Below, in pieces: positions 35,045 through 48,802 of a stretch of DNA of 64,000 nucleotides. The notes under the pieces were generated by a model, which was not told where the DNA came from, ran no database searches, and saw nothing but the letters and a program-made list of their open reading frames with translations. The first letter of the stretch is position 1. Each line of letters opens with the position of its first letter. Made by a program: the position numbers and the translations under genes. Source of the DNA: Trichaptum fuscoviolaceum. Taxonomy: Eukaryota; Basidiomycota; Agaricomycetes; Hymenochaetales; Trichaptaceae. The stretch lies in assembly GCA_910574455.1 (NCBI GenBank), contig CAJSYZ010000011.1, positions 3,270,941 through 3,334,940 of the forward strand, in the 5' to 3' direction.

Positions 35045-37996
35045 TGGGAGCTCGCTGGTGGGTGCGAATGCTGGCAAGCTACTATAAATCTACACACTGG
35101 TCGTTAAATATAGACCTCAACACGAACACAGTAGGACTCCACGCCGTGTGTGAGTTCCCGGCCGGCAAAAGCAAACACGATAGGAATTAGAAGGAGAGAA
35201 GGGGAACGAGGGGAAGTAGCGCGGGGAAATAGGAAAGGTGGCCGCTGGGGGAGGAGGAAAGTGGGAAGAAGGAGGGTACCCGGGAGAGACGAGATGCTGA
35301 GGCTGCTTGCTCTTAAGTTATCTGCGAAACGACCGGGATCCGACGAAGAGCGAGAACCGTTAGAGCGAACGTAACGGCGGTGAGTTCTGGCTCAAGGACG
35401 GCGATTGGGTACCGAACGGTGAGGGGGAGCGCCCGGCGAACACGAGCAGGCCAAGACCTTCGCCGACGTCGAGCAAACGAGGTATGAACGTACCTCGAGC
35501 TAAGAAAGCCAGCAGGAAGGGGGGTCCAACACCAGGGGAGACTTGGACAAGAGGAATGATAGGGTACGCTGGCTTATTTGTATTATTTTTTATTTCTTAT
35601 CTCTGACATACACAAACGCGGTTCCAAAAACGCCGCTGGGTTAGTTTGGTAGCTTCTAATCGTGTACCGCTCGCCTACGCACGAACAGAACAGCTTGCAT
35701 TGTGCATAACGTGAACACAGGATATATATCAGTCTCTAGGCGGCAAGACTGAACAGAACTCCAGCCACTCCTTCGCCACTACGCCCTTCCGAATCAACAC
35801 CTGCATCACATATACGCAAAGGCACATACGGCAAGCGGCACCATGACGTTCAATAGCCTGATGCCTGTGATGTCTCAGTCTGGGCTCGGCCGTAGGCTCG
35901 GCGCCCACAGATAACTGCCGTTACGTTTTTAGCCGCGAATGGAATGATACGGACCAGGAATTCAGGCATCTGGCAGATCTCTTGGTACGTTTGAAGCGAT
36001 AGATAGGGCGGAGGCGCACAGGTAGCGAGGAGAACATCTATGCTGGCTCGGTTGAGGGATCGAAGAGCCTGTATGCGCTGAACTCGGATGGGAGCCGTTA
36101 GTATGCAATCCACATTAGGATACCTTAGGCCTCCCCGGCATTGTCTCAGCAGAGAGGAAATCCAAGTATCAACCTTGTCAAATACGCCTTGATACATCTA
36201 GTCAATGGTACGCTCTGCCCGGATACTCTTTTGCTGAACGAATGTCTGAACATTTGCTGCAAGTCGTTCAAGTTGGTTCGGAATATGCCGGCACCTCTCA
36301 CTGGTGATCGAGGTCCGATAGCTATCTGGACTCGACTCCGTTCTCTCACTCTTCGTTGTAATCTGACTATGTTTATCTCAGGACATGATATCAGTTCGAT
36401 ATCACTTGCTCTCAACCAAGCCCCACCTTCCATCTCAGAAGGACTTATTTTCAACACCCCTACAAGCTTACTGCCCTCTTGACCGCCAGGAGTCTCCCGT
36501 AAACTATGTCGCAGTGCTAAAGTCTTCCGCGTCCGTACTTCACGTTGTTCTCCGAATAACCAGGTCTACGGTACAATAGGGTACAAGCACGAACATGGAC
36601 TACTCAGCACACCAAAAGATTGACGCTCATGATCACCGGTCAGGTATCACCGAACACGGCAGGGCGATCATCACTTTCTTAGGGCTATCAACTTTCCACC
36701 TCAAGCTGCAGGTTTACCCTCGGCGCCTCAAGTATTCGCTAGCGAATATATTCGAACTGACTTCCCGTTTCTGTTCGCCTCGAGGCCGCTATAAGAGCCA
36801 AGCGTCTTGCAGAGTACTCAATACTGTGATGTTGCATCGTAACATCAAATCTGGGTCGCTCGGCCGTACGGAAGCAGATAATCTATGGGACAACTTCTTA
36901 AGGTTCTGATCGTTGAAATCCCACCTGGCCTCGCCTTCGACGGCCAGCTGACTACAATGTTGCTATTCTTCTTAACATGCGTTACGGCGGAAGGTTTTCT
37001 TTCTCTGTATGCTGGAATCACTTCAAGGGCAAGGGAAACAGTATCGCTCAAGTGCTCATCGCCTGTATGGCGTGAAGATCGTACTGGATTGTTCTGCAGA
37101 TAAGCAGATTCGTCTGGGTCTGTACTTGTGAGTAATCTACGCCGTTTCTGTGACTTTCCTCACATCCTCAGGCTCCCTCCAAGCCGCTCACATGTTATTC
37201 TTCTCGGTCAAGGGTGACCGTCGAAAATCAACTGCTTCTCCTGTCGTCATCGTGACGATTGGAAGTTCTTGCCGCACTTCAAGTTCTCGGACGCTCTCGT
37301 CACTCGGCATAGATCTCCTCCCTGAGACAGTTCACCCAAAGGCGAATAAGTAGTCGGTTTAATTATAGAGGCCACGGTCAACTCAGCGTTGTCCGGAATT
37401 AAAGAGCGAAAGCGGACGAACTCAATCATCACTTTATCAATAACTACTGTACATCCACGTCACATAAGCAGATCGTTCAGTAGACTCTTCAAGTTGTAGC
37501 TGTCAACGCGGTTACATGAGACCCCAGATGTGCATTATAATGAGGACAAGAAGATGGAAAGAAGGTTGAAAGAAATAACACACAATAATAGCTTAAGTTC
37601 AGTCCTTTGATGAAATGAAAGAGCATCAGAGGTAATCGAGCGCGCGTGGCAGGTCCCACCGAACAAGGTACCGAGAACCTTCTTCGCCCGACGAGCTATT
37701 CCAGATGCACACTGGCAAACGCGCCCACAATTTGCAATACACTAAACATACAGCACAATCACATACACGAATACAATCCGAACTACTGCAGTCCCTGTAA
37801 ACGTCAAAGGAACGCAGCAAGAACCACCCTACTGACAGCGCGCATACCCTATCCCCTATCGTGGTACAGGAACGCCCCGCATAAGACACACATAGTTCAT
37901 GGTTTTATTAAACTTTAAGAATGCCTCGAGGACTTGGCAGGATAATGGATGCTGGTAAGTGCGGATAGAGATCAACAGCGGAGCGCCCGCGCGGAG
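35045..37996. other. Long gene-poor stretch with possible decayed fragments
   Basis: This interval of about 2.95 kb lies between the exoglucanase start and the ceramidase stop. It includes the exoglucanase promoter and 5' UTR (to about 35300, purine-rich). Between about 36590 and 37350 short plus-strand pieces such as RLYGVKIVLDCSADKQIRLG and SLQAAHMLFFSVKGDRRKS look protein-like but are broken by stops. They may be a decayed gene that I cannot identify. No intact gene is called. Confidence 0.35.
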
Positions 37997-40900
37997 TCAT
38001 GCGGAGACGGTGAAGTTACTGGACGTCCCCGTGAACGACTTAATAGTCCCCGTAACAGGTGTCTTCGCGTCTCCAAAGTAGCGTAGTCGATACGTTCCGG
38101 CTGTGAGCGTGCAAGTGCGCAGTTCACCGTCATCCAGCAGCAATCCCGAGACGTTCGTAAAAGGACATGAAGCACGGGAGTCCGGCAATTGAGACGAGCG
38201 GACGAGCGCGATGATCAGCGCCAGACGTCAAAGAAGCCGACCAGCATCCGATAGAATTCATTCATATCCGGAACAAACAAGCGGAGAAGGGTAGATATGG
38301 GAGTATGGCGAGTAGCAGCAAAGGGTTGATTAGTGAGAAACAGACATAAAAGTGGAGACGGAACGCGTACCTGGTGTTCCCGATTCGATCGTCCTGTTAT
38401 GTTGAGCGCAAGTCAGGTAATAACATGACCACACGAATGGGTGAACGCCAAAAAAATCGTATGAGAACGAAGAGGGACGAATTGCAGTTGTCACAATACG
38501 CAGGAAGAAGAGATAGGCAGGTCAGCAAAGGAAACAAGTAAAACGGGTTTTATTTGAACGTACCAAGAAATCGTTACTGTGCTCGTGGCAAGTACCTATA
38601 GCAGGATTAGCACACAAGTGATTAGCAAGCATTCTGACATGAGCTGAGAGGGATCCGGCGAAGACGAAAGTGGATGGCCTGGAGTCGTCGATCCACAAAT
38701 GCCAATTTTATACCCTTTTATGAACATGAAGTTTGGATCGACGCCGATCGGTGATCAACATTGCATATGGTGTCAAAATGCCACCAGACCCCAGGCCAGT
38801 GGCATATACGTCCTGTGACGAGCCCGTCGACCTAGCTCAACCTCTTCATTGCACGAGGAGTCTAACTCAAAGCAGAGAGGCGAAGAGGAGCTGGATAATA
38901 TCTGGAAAAAATAACTCACAGTATCGTTTCGTACCCATTGGAAGGTTGTCGACGGGTGCGAGTCGCTCTTAAACATCGACCACGACCCTCCGGACCCAAG
39001 GCGGTCGACCGCGAGGAATGTATCTTCCAATCTCAAGTTATTCTAACAAACATATAATATGTGTTTCCCGTCAACTCTCCGTGTGCGATGGAGCGGAAGC
39101 GACAAGGACACTCACGCGAGGATTTGCGCCAACGAACCACGCCTGGACCGTCTGACCCGCCGTATACGCTGTCTTCGTGTTCACGTCTGCAAGGACATCT
39201 CCGAAGCTCTTGAATATAGGTGGGTTGTCAAACACTACTCCCGTCTGTCCGAGTCGTCCATCAGTTGCTTTAACACGTTTGAACGAGACGCTTAGACTAT
39301 ACCTGCAGGGAAATCGCTTTCGATGTCTGCTCGGCTGGAGCAGCGTCTGACGACGGAGTACCGGACGCGTTTTCAGCCAAGAAAGGCACGAGACTGGTAT
39401 ACTTGTTGATGTAAGCTTCGAGGGTGACTAGATGTGGGTGATCAGCACAGCATCAAACATCAGATCTTCTTCTGGGAAACAACGTAAGTGAAGACAACAT
39501 ACACGGCCCGAATAGCGTCGACGCGCCCTCATACCGTTGCACGGTATACTCTTCACGCGTTGCAACATAGTGTCCGTACGTATTCGCTGGGCCCGCAACA
39601 ACGACGTAGGCATCATCTCCAATAACGCCGTCTGATATGAGTTGGGTGCGCACAGCTTCACTATTGGGGGGATAAACAGGTATTCATTAGCCACGCTGCA
39701 AAACCTTACCACCTCCACCCTCCTGTATTTGGGCAAGGAAAGATAGATAGAATACCTACCGAATCCGTCTACCTGACATAGTCGTGAGCTCTCCGGGCAT
39801 CACGAGCACGACAAAATTGCCCGCGCGGAGCATCTGGATATCAACGACAGAGGGGCTCCATTCATATGGCTCGTGCGCAAAGCCCTATGGAGCGATCCTT
39901 ATCATTAACAGCAACAGCATGGTGGTACAATTGGACGTACAGTGTTAAGTAGAATAGGCTTCGGATCTTGGCATGCCTTCTGTTGGTCCGTCGGTATAGG
40001 TGTAATGAAGCCTTGCGAATGATCTCAGTTATTTAACAATGGTAGTGGAAGTTGAATTAGCTTACTTTTGACCACCTCCCAGAAAGGGTTTCTAATAAAG
40101 ACGTCATTTATTTGAAATAAGTCATTCATTGTACCAGAGGACTTACTGAGGCTGAGAAGTGTTGTCTCCCTGCACAAAGTCGAAGGCTCCAGGACCATCA
40201 CTACAGTGATTTAGATTAATACTCAGAGATATACCATGAATGATCTTACGTCGTTCCGCCAGCAAACCCGAATCCTGTAACAGTCACTTCATTAAAAGGT
40301 TATTTGGCGAAAGAATGATAGTTAAGTACCTAGAGCAGGAGGACAAGTCTCTACAGTTGTTCCATTCGGAAGTGTGAACGAATGGAAAGACCTGGACCCG
40401 ATATTGTGTTATCAGACATCCTCTTATTTATACAGCACGATTCAGAAAGACATACATATTCAGATACGTATGCACACTCTTCACCGGCCCGCTGAATGGC
40501 AGACGGGAGGAACTGCTCATGACGGTCTGTGCACCTGTAAATTGCAGATTGCCAATGATGCTGTTTGACGCGAAGTCGGAGATTTGGAACGCTGGCCCGC
40601 TGTGCATAGAATGACAGTTAGATAGAACGATATAGTCAGGTGAATGAGACGAACCGTCCATGGCAGTCTTCGGTCTTGTTTCCGCATGTTGAGTGCTCAG
40701 CCTCGCAAGGCAGGCCATCCCAAGGTTCACCTGGGCTTTCGCAGAAAGCACCAAGGCTGGAAGGCGAAGCAGAGCTATCAGAGGAGATATTAATATACGA
40801 GGCAGAGGAACAAGACGTACGTATTTGGACTTGTATCACCGACGTTTGCCTGGACGAAGCCTGCAACGAAAGATGTATTGCCAGGCATCGCATCGGGTTC

Positions 40901-42106
40901 AACCATATCTTTGAATTGAAATTAAACATGCGAAAGTAAACCTTTAAGATGTCTGAGGTACTCACTTTCGTACAAGAATGCCGCCATGCCTTTGTTGTCT
41001 GCGCTCACCAATGTGTTGTTTTCGTACAAACTCGTACCGTGAACGGCGAAAAAGCTCAAGAACCCTCTCGCATTACCACTCGCATCGTCAAAGCGGACAA
41101 GACTAATGTCCTTGTCCTGATCATACTGATACTTAGCCCGCTCGTCGGCGGGATTCGCAAGGTATGCCGTTGGTGAGCGGTTCCGATTTCCATCCACGAT
41201 CGTCGTATTCCCCACGGACAGTGACCCAGAGAACAGCGAATCGTGCGCTCTCTGTACAGCCAAGACCGTGCCCGCGACGATAGCGTCTGCGCTCTGCTTC
41301 ACGTACCCGAGGGACGTGACTTGTGGGAGGAGGTTCTCGAGGTACCCGCCGACACCGGAGTGCTGGTGCGTCCCGACGAGGGCGATATTCTCGTTCGTAA
41401 AAATGCCCGGGTATTGTTCGGAAAGCGCGGATACGACGGATCGGCGCACGCCAGTGTCGCCCATGCAGATATCGGAGTTGATGAGGACGAAGGTGTTGGC
41501 GGCGGAGAGGTCGGAAGGGGAGGATGCCGAGGAGACGATGAATGCCCGGCTGCGCTGTCGCATGTGCAAACCGGTGTCGGTTTGGGCAAGAGAGGCATAT
41601 CCCTACATGGAAGAGGTCGGTTAGACTTTGAATTGTACATGATAGCTGATAACAGGGGTTCAGGAGGCAATTGGCCAGTGCTTGCTTGCTGCATGCACAT
41701 CCCTCCACATGATTCATAGATATTGTGGGCTCGATATGTGTGTATGGACTTACCATCATATTCGTCTCTACCACAGGCCTACATCATCTATCAGTATCAT
41801 CGACCTAGCCCTCTGAACGCAAAGCTGGCTCACCCAGTAACATCTCCTATGCCTAGTTACACGACTGCGGAGTCAGACCTCTCCAAATGCAACATAATCA
41901 GCTGACATACCAAGACCCAGTAGATACTGCGCATGAGCAGCTCCTGAGCTCCTCCCATCGTTGAACAATGTCGGCGAGACCAGAAGGAAGGTCACACAGA
42001 GGACAAGCCTCCTGAGAGCGTCGAACGTTGCGAGCATGGCGACGCGAACTGCGAGAGCGATGGACGCGAGGTCGCTGGTGAAAGCGAGGGGCGCAAGGGC
42101 AGGCAT
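37997..42106 (-). CDS. Neutral ceramidase, many exons
   Basis: The enzyme hydrolyses the amide bond of ceramide to sphingosine and fatty acid, usually as a secreted or surface enzyme. Exon 1 (42106) encodes a hydrophobic leader (RRLVLCVTFLLVSPTLF) and YLLGLG. Then come ADITGP-type sequence, NTFVLINSDICMGDTGVRRS, the Zn-site motif GTHQHSGVGGYLENLLPQV, RSPTAYLANPADERAKYQYD and FLSFFAVHGTSLYENN. A splice near 40820 yields FVQANVGDTSPNTLGAFCES with the active-site Ser of the SPN motif, and then CEAEHSTCGNKTEDCHGR. Later exons give GFGFAGGT, DGPGAFDFVQGDNTS and FVVLVMPGELTTMSGRR. The C-terminal beta-sandwich has TYRLRYFGDAKTPVTG and stops at 37997. All diagnostic blocks are present in order through more than ten short introns, so it is probably functional. 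Confidence 0.92.
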
Positions 42107-43749
42107 GGCTGCCTACTATTGATCTTATAGCTAGCTGGACAAGACTTGCATGTGCACAGAAGCAAAAAGATAATTGTAAGGCAGGCCTTTGGAATTTCTC
42201 GAAGTCAGTGAGAAAGGCAGTTGAGTTGAGCTAGCGCTAAAAGCAAACTGATTCCGCGTACAGTGACGTCACGGGAGCGTGAGACTTTCGCGTGCGTCAC
42301 ATGATGCTCATCTCCGCCATCTCCGATCCAATAACAACTCTTGGTCAATGTTCAACTTGAACTACCATCTCAGCACTTTGACGTGGCAGCCTATTGTTAT
42401 CTCAGTCAACACATATGAAGCCCTTAATTTGCATATGCCAATCCTTCGCAAAGAACATCTTTCTTGATTCTTATTCAATGCAACTCTCCCCGGCTTCCGG
42501 TTCTCCTCATCATCCCGAACAACATTTGTCCTCTTCTATAATGTTCACAAGCTCTTTATTCCGAACCTATACAATTGTCGGATCCAGTTATGAAGGCCAT
42601 TTATTCGAAGAAGAAGAGTTATACAGTGATCCGCGGACTACCCTATTCCTTATCTCGATGTCTATCTCAACGCGCAGCGCCATATTTAGGTAGAAACTTT
42701 GACGAGTGAGTTATTTATCCTCCTTCAAACGAGAAGTTTATTATGTTAGCGTTTCCTCTTGATAGGGGCGTAGAGCGTAATTATCAACGAACGTTGCTCA
42801 GAACACTCATCTTCTGGATAGGAAGTGTGACTTCGCTAGCCCCTTTTCTCTAAGCGCAAGGTGGCCAGCTCACCCGGAGGTGCACTGAGCAAGCACTTTC
42901 CTTCGGTCAACCTGATGAAGGCAGCGTGGCATGGCGGCTACCGAGTTTTTTGATCGCCATTGCACAAACACATCATGGACTAAATGAAGCAATGCTTTCT
43001 ATTCTGTACCTGCGTTCATGTAGGTCCACTCCGTTGAACTTGTTACATGATCTCATTCATACACAGCCCTCACTGCAGTCTCATTATGACTTATTCTATA
43101 TCGCAGTTCTTATCTCTGCGATGCAGTGCGCTGTTCACGCGGGTCACTGGCTGCACTCCACGGATCCTGTGCAAACTATGCGCTGTGATCATCCAGATGC
43201 ATAGATTCATGGCACCCAAACTCAGCATCGGGACCTTTGACTATTTGCTACTACAGGCGCTCCCAAAGCAGTGTAGTTCATGCATAGCCATTTGGATGAT
43301 ACAGCCCTTTGAGCGTAGCGCCAGGACCATGTTATAGCACGTCGATGCCGTGATTGTGCCAGTAGGCACACATTTTCCTCTAAATTTGGACTGCTACATA
43401 CCATACGTGCCGCTAACTTTACATAGGTACTGTTTGCCCAACGTCACTGGGTGTACCTTTATTTTAACTGGCGGACAACGAAACTCAATGATAGTTAGCT
43501 ATATTCACGAAGAATCTCCCCCGCTTTCGTCCACCCGTATCTAAAATAGCGAATTCATTGACTCGAGGAGTGCTGGCTATGCGAGGCTATGTCTTACCGG
43601 AAGAATTCGTAAGGTTTGCACCGGTAATGGTCTATTTTGACACAATCCTGATGAAAGTGCTGTTACCATGAGGGCGGTGCGTTGCATGATCATATAAGTT
43701 GCCTTAAGCTCTTGCTCTTGCTATCGTTCGCCTCGCCCTCCACGCTACC
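42107..43749. other. Gene-poor stretch
   Basis: This is 1.6 kb between two divergent genes (ceramidase leftward, copy D rightward). It holds only short frames with no motif. It is presumably promoters plus unconstrained sequence. Confidence 0.4.
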
Positions 43750-45526
43750 ATGCCACCTCTTCGTCGTAGCAAGACACCCTTCTTCCGTAAAAGGTCGACT
43801 GTATTCCGAGGTCCAACAGTTGCGTCGCCACTTCGCAGCCCCTTCGAGCGTTGGCGAGACTCCGCCGAGGATTCCAAGGGCACGGATGATGATATGGTCT
43901 CTATACTGACAATGGAAACGATTGATGATAATATCGGTGCCGGCAGGACCCTCTCCAAGTATTTCCTTCGACCAGCCGGATTGAGGCTCGAGAAATTTCT
44001 GAACAGAATCTTGGGGTCTGCGCTGGCAACGCCCTTCGAGATTGGCCATCAACTTCAAAGCCGTTTTCAGCTTAATTTTACTTGGAGGTTATCCCCTTCA
44101 ATGTCAACAGACCCTTTGGATGTGATTACAGGAAGACTTGAGCTAACGTACTGCGGCATGGGTACTGTGTCCGGATTGGAACGACTCTTGCACTTAAGTC
44201 GGTGAGCTGTAATCCTAAGCTCTGTTGACTAAAAGCTGCATATCTAATATACGCAAGTCCAGATCTGGTCGAAGAAGACAGAGAGCCAAGGCTCTATTGC
44301 AAATTCTTCTTCTGTCACTTCAGGAAAGGGATGTCTTCGGGTTTTACGTTGGACAGTTTAAAGGAAAGATTCATAAAAATCCTTTATGTGACTTCGACTG
44401 TCAGAATCCGGATGTCTTGGGGCTTCTTGTGAATTTCACTATGCTCCTTCACTGTGGAGAATATCGCTTTGGCTCCGTGCCATTGCGATTTGATCCCATT
44501 CAGAATATGAGGAACACGCTTCTTCTGTCGTTGCACGAAGCCAGGTATGTGATCAAAACTTGCAGCATGCGTGAGTGTAACTTGTACTAACTTCAGCAAC
44601 AGTCAAGGTCGATACCCTTTTGAATCTTTTGTATCCAAGACTCTATCTATTCTCCAACTTTACTTGGTGATAAGCAGTAATATCTGTGATGGGAAATTAT
44701 CGAGTCCTCAAGGATATGAGGCATTGTGGCTTGCACTCATTACGTTGATTTGGGTTACTCCTCCACAGTCAAGCAACCGTGACATGGATCAACATATAGC
44801 TGAGATATACAGTGTGGCTGTAACATTGAGGGATATTGTGGTGGCGAAGTGTTATCTTCTGATATGTCCTGACCATGTTCTTGACGGTTCTATTAAGGAG
44901 GAATATGATTATAATAAACTCCGATTGGGATGGAGGCTTAAGGTCTTCGGACTTTCCCACATGTACGCTCTCTAACTTGAAGCTCTGCTACTTATATGTC
45001 CTAGCTGATTGACATCTTTGCCAGCGAACCAGTAGTGTCAATGTTTCCGGTGACCACAATGGTGGCACAATTGCACGCTAAACGATCCCTAATGATTTCT
45101 GTCAGAATGTCGGCTCAGGCGTTCAACAAAATCACAAACTTGACAAAGCAGCCCAGTGAATTGTTGTCATCAATGGAGGAGCTCAAGAAAGCTATTGGGA
45201 GTCTAACAGGCATTCCTTCCATTCCGGGAACGATAAGCGGTGGATTATATCAGAATTCATGCCATCTGGAGGATCAAACACCGTGGCGAGAAACAAGAAA
45301 GCCATCTGTCGAAGTTCCTCAGATGACTGTACAGCCAAGCAAGGTTAAAGATGGTGTTCAAGCCTGCGCAACTACTAGCGAGAGCAGCGATTCTACGAAT
45401 CAAGTTTTAGCTACGGCAGCCTTCATTGCAGGCTTAGCAGTTGGTGCGCAAATACCCTCGGAGTTGGTGCGAACACAGAGGGCACCTTCACGTTGGGATG
45501 GGCTGTCGATTCGTTCTGTCGATTAG
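43750..45526 (+). CDS. Expanded-family protein, copy D
   Basis: The start MPPLRRSKTPFFRKRST gives a basic N-terminus. The signature ILTMETIDDNIGAGRTL is followed by LRLEKFLNRILGSALATPFE and IGHQLQSR, closely parallel to copies A and C. Introns near 44203, 44544 and 44960 join RRQRAKALLQILLLSLQERD, a helical exon with YEALWLALITLIWVTPPQSS, and a C-terminal exon. The last exon keeps ELLSSMEELKKAIGSL and DQTPWRE but lacks the LLDRGE/IDrLLYP block. It ends with ATAAFIAGLAVGAQIPSELV and SIRSVD. The exon layout equals that of copy C, so these are true paralogues with a diverged C-terminus. No known domain or function is recognised. Confidence 0.65.
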
Positions 45527-46149
45527 TTTCACGAGATTAGCAGGTAGCATAATCCCTATTGTGAGCAAGGGTCTGATTGTTATCCTTTGTTTTTGCACTA
45601 CAATTCAGAGCGCAGTGAGTGCAACACCCGAGAATTCAGGAGTCGGCAGAGAAGATGTCCAGAAGATGACAGAAACTCTAGTAATTCGTAAATGATGCTT
45701 TGTTGTATTCCACTTCTTTCCGCACCTCTTCCTTTTACCACTCCTCATTATTACCGTAGAGGCCGTGTACTACTTGAACATTTTATTATTATATGGTAAG
45801 ATCGTAGGCATGTACTCCGAAAATTTCCATATGTAACTCTGTCGTCTGTAGCTCACATTAGCTTCAGTGGAACACCTTGAGGCCAAGATCAAAAGAATGT
45901 AAGAGCCCGACCTGAGACAGTCCTAGTTTATGCCAGCCTGGAGGCCAATAATCACGCTCGGTGAAGCTGGCTGCTGCACATGATATTCATGAACATTAGA
46001 AACTACATTTAGCTTCAAGTTCGTCATCTCGGAAGTCTGAGCGGGATCTTCTCTAAAGTGCCCGTTAATCGTCGTCGGCGATCGAGGAGGAAAAAGAAAG
46101 AAAAAGGCTATGCGTGACGTGTAGAAACGTTTCATACTAGTAGCAGCAG
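45527..46149. other. Intergenic stretch before right arm
   Basis: This is the 3' region of copy D and unique sequence up to the boundary of the right arm. No gene is recognised. Confidence 0.4.
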
Positions 46150-46525
46150 CCTGATTACATAAGCTAACTAATCAAATTAGGACATTTTCTGTCACGCTGG
46201 TCTAGAGCGCGGATCATACTGCCAGTGTCACATCCCTGCCAGTGGTCGGGGCGACGGGACCGCTTGGCTTTTGAATGGCTTCAAGTCTCAACCAACACAA
46301 CATGCAGAAACTCAGGGGAAAGCTGCAAACAATGTGTGCCTGGTGGTTAGACCAGCTCACTTATCTCCTTCCGCATTCCTGACGGCCTTGACTGGCCGAC
46401 ATCTCACAAGCTGCTCTTTTCTGTCCAACTTCTTTAGTGTTCACTGGTTCCGCACCCTCAAGTATTTCCGATAGACTTTGGAGTGTGAGGGGGATTCACA
46501 CTAGTACTCCTTGATCTTCTGCACC

Positions 46526-48563
46526 ATGATTGCTAGTCAGGATGCACTCTTGCGGACACGACGAGAGGTTTTTCTGCTATCTGGACTACTTTTTCTCCTG
46601 CTCTTTGCCGCCAATAACGACCTCTTCTCGCCGCTGTTGTCTGTTGTCGATGGAGGAGTCTCAAGAAGCGACGTGGTGGAGGAATCGGACCTTGCAAAGT
46701 ATCCAGATCCTCTGCTAAGGTGGTCTTTTTCTGTGCCGGAAACGGAGATAGTTGCCCATTCTACAGGTGAGTTATTTTGCTGAATAACATTCTTCCCCCG
46801 TTATTATTATTATGCCATCTTTCGCTGTAACTGGATTGCGAGCAAACATACTGATGAGGGCTGTGGGCTTTGCTGACGACGAACGCATTCACCGTTTACA
46901 CCTATTCCTTTTCTCACTGCGGCGTCCATCCCAATTATCACAAATTATATTCCTTCCGCATGATTGCTGCATCTTTGAGGTCCGAGAGAATTCTTTTCCG
47001 TAATGCGCAGCGTAGCTATTAGCATGGTTTCATCCCCACAATTGATCTAGTCCGTGCGACCCTAAACGTGTCCTTTTCATTCGCACAAGGATATGAATTC
47101 CTTTCCCATTTCTTTGGGACCACGAGAAGTCCGGAGAAAACAACATCGACGTTTTCATTTTCACTCCCACCTTGCCTAGTCTGATCAAAGTAGATGCAGA
47201 AGCTAATCATCGTACGTACATAGGATGGACAATATTCGAACGACTGTATGTGATGGATGGCACCTTATTCATTGTCACATCCAAGCCAGAAACAGTCCCA
47301 CATCCTCTCCGTTTAATCACTTCATCTGGACATCCAGTCCTAAACGGCCCAGGAGAACGGGACAAGCGAATCCCGACCGACAAAGACATTCAAGTCGTCT
47401 CTCCCGCCAGGGCCCAAGAAATATTCGGGGCCGATCGTCGCAGCGCGCTCCGATACGACGGGAACAGCTTCCTCTGCACGGATGCTAAGCAGTTCGTCAC
47501 GCACTACTACCACTTCACCGCAGAAATAGTCTTCGGTATCTGGCGCACGTATAGCACACTCGATCCATACATTACAGCAGACGGGCACACTACGCTTCCG
47601 CCGATTCGACACTGGGTCTTCCGCCACGTACATGCAGCTCAGTGGCGCGACTACGCGTCGATGAACCAGTGGGTCATGCGCGGGGCATTCCCAGCAGTCA
47701 ATATGGAGTTCCTGGAAGACTGGTGGGAACGCGCAGCGATGGGAGTCCCACATGTCTTCGACCGCGTCGTGCTCGGTGATCGCGCCTCGGCAGATGAAGG
47801 CGAGTCGTACAAAACGACGTGGCGCCCGGCAAGCAACGCTTTTGACCTCCGGGGCTCTCCCCACTGGTGGGCACCGCTCAGGAAGAGTGTGCTTGAGTTT
47901 AGCGGCCTTGCGTCTGAATGGATCGTGGGTCCAGATCCAAGCACCCTAGCAGACAACCAGAAGCTCGTGATCACGTACATCTCTCGTCAGAGTTGGGGAC
48001 GTCGTATGCTTATCCAGGCGGACCACGAGAAGCTTGTGGAGGAATTGTACAAGCTTCGCGACCGTTATGGATACGAAGTGAACGTAGTTAGTATGGACAA
48101 GCTGTCCAGGGCTCAGCAATTGCAGCTTGCCGGCCGCACGACTGTAAGTACTGTCAGAACGTGAATCGAACGCTAAACCAGACGCTGACCATTTACTTTA
48201 AGATTATGTTAGGTGTTCACGGAAATGGCTTGACATCACTTGCATGGATGAGACCTACACCGCGATCGACCGTCATTGAGTTCTACTGTCCTACTGGCTT
48301 CATGTTTGACTATGAATATACGACTCGTGCGCTCGGGATGGTGCATTATGGTGTTTGGAATAATATGTGGGATATCGCAATTTCCTGACTTTATTCCCTG
48401 CTCACTCTATTTCAGTACCTTCACCCAGCCGGAAACTCCCAAGAGACCTCATACGCCTGAGGGTTTTCAAGGAAACAATATCCCCCTCGACGGGACTGTC
48501 GTCGCGGAGCTTGTGCATAGGCGCCTCACCCTTGACTCTGGCGAAAATGATGAGCTTGCATAA
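46526..48563 (+). CDS. GT61 (DUF563) glycosyltransferase, right copy
   Basis: The start is MIASQDALLRTRREVFLLSG, with the signal-anchor helix LLFLLLFAANND. The exon structure equals that of the left copy, including the intron of about 450 nt after PETEIVAHST. The long exon differs from the left copy at about seven residues in 330 (for example IFE for IFD, PARAQEIFGAD for PTKAQEIFGTD, ASMN for ALMN, VNMEF for VGMEF). The hallmark MLGVHGNGLTSLAWM and the C-terminal SGENDELA are kept, so both copies appear functional. The predicted enzyme is a Golgi glycosyltransferase of unknown acceptor. It is convergent with the NmrA copy. Confidence 0.85.
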
Positions 48564-48802
48564 TCCACATTTCTCATCCGTTTCCCAGACTGATTTTTCT
48601 TGGAACGCCTGTTGTATTTTTATCACTATTTTGGGGGCTTAGTTGCACTGTGTCGTCTTTCTGCAGATTGTTGTACACGACTCAATATCGAAACACGTAT
48701 TTATCTCTCTGTCACTATCAGCTATTACAACGGAGCGTCACGATCAAGACCCACTAACGTTCGCAAAGACAACATGTTTGCCTTGAAGAACTTTCTTAGC
48801 CA

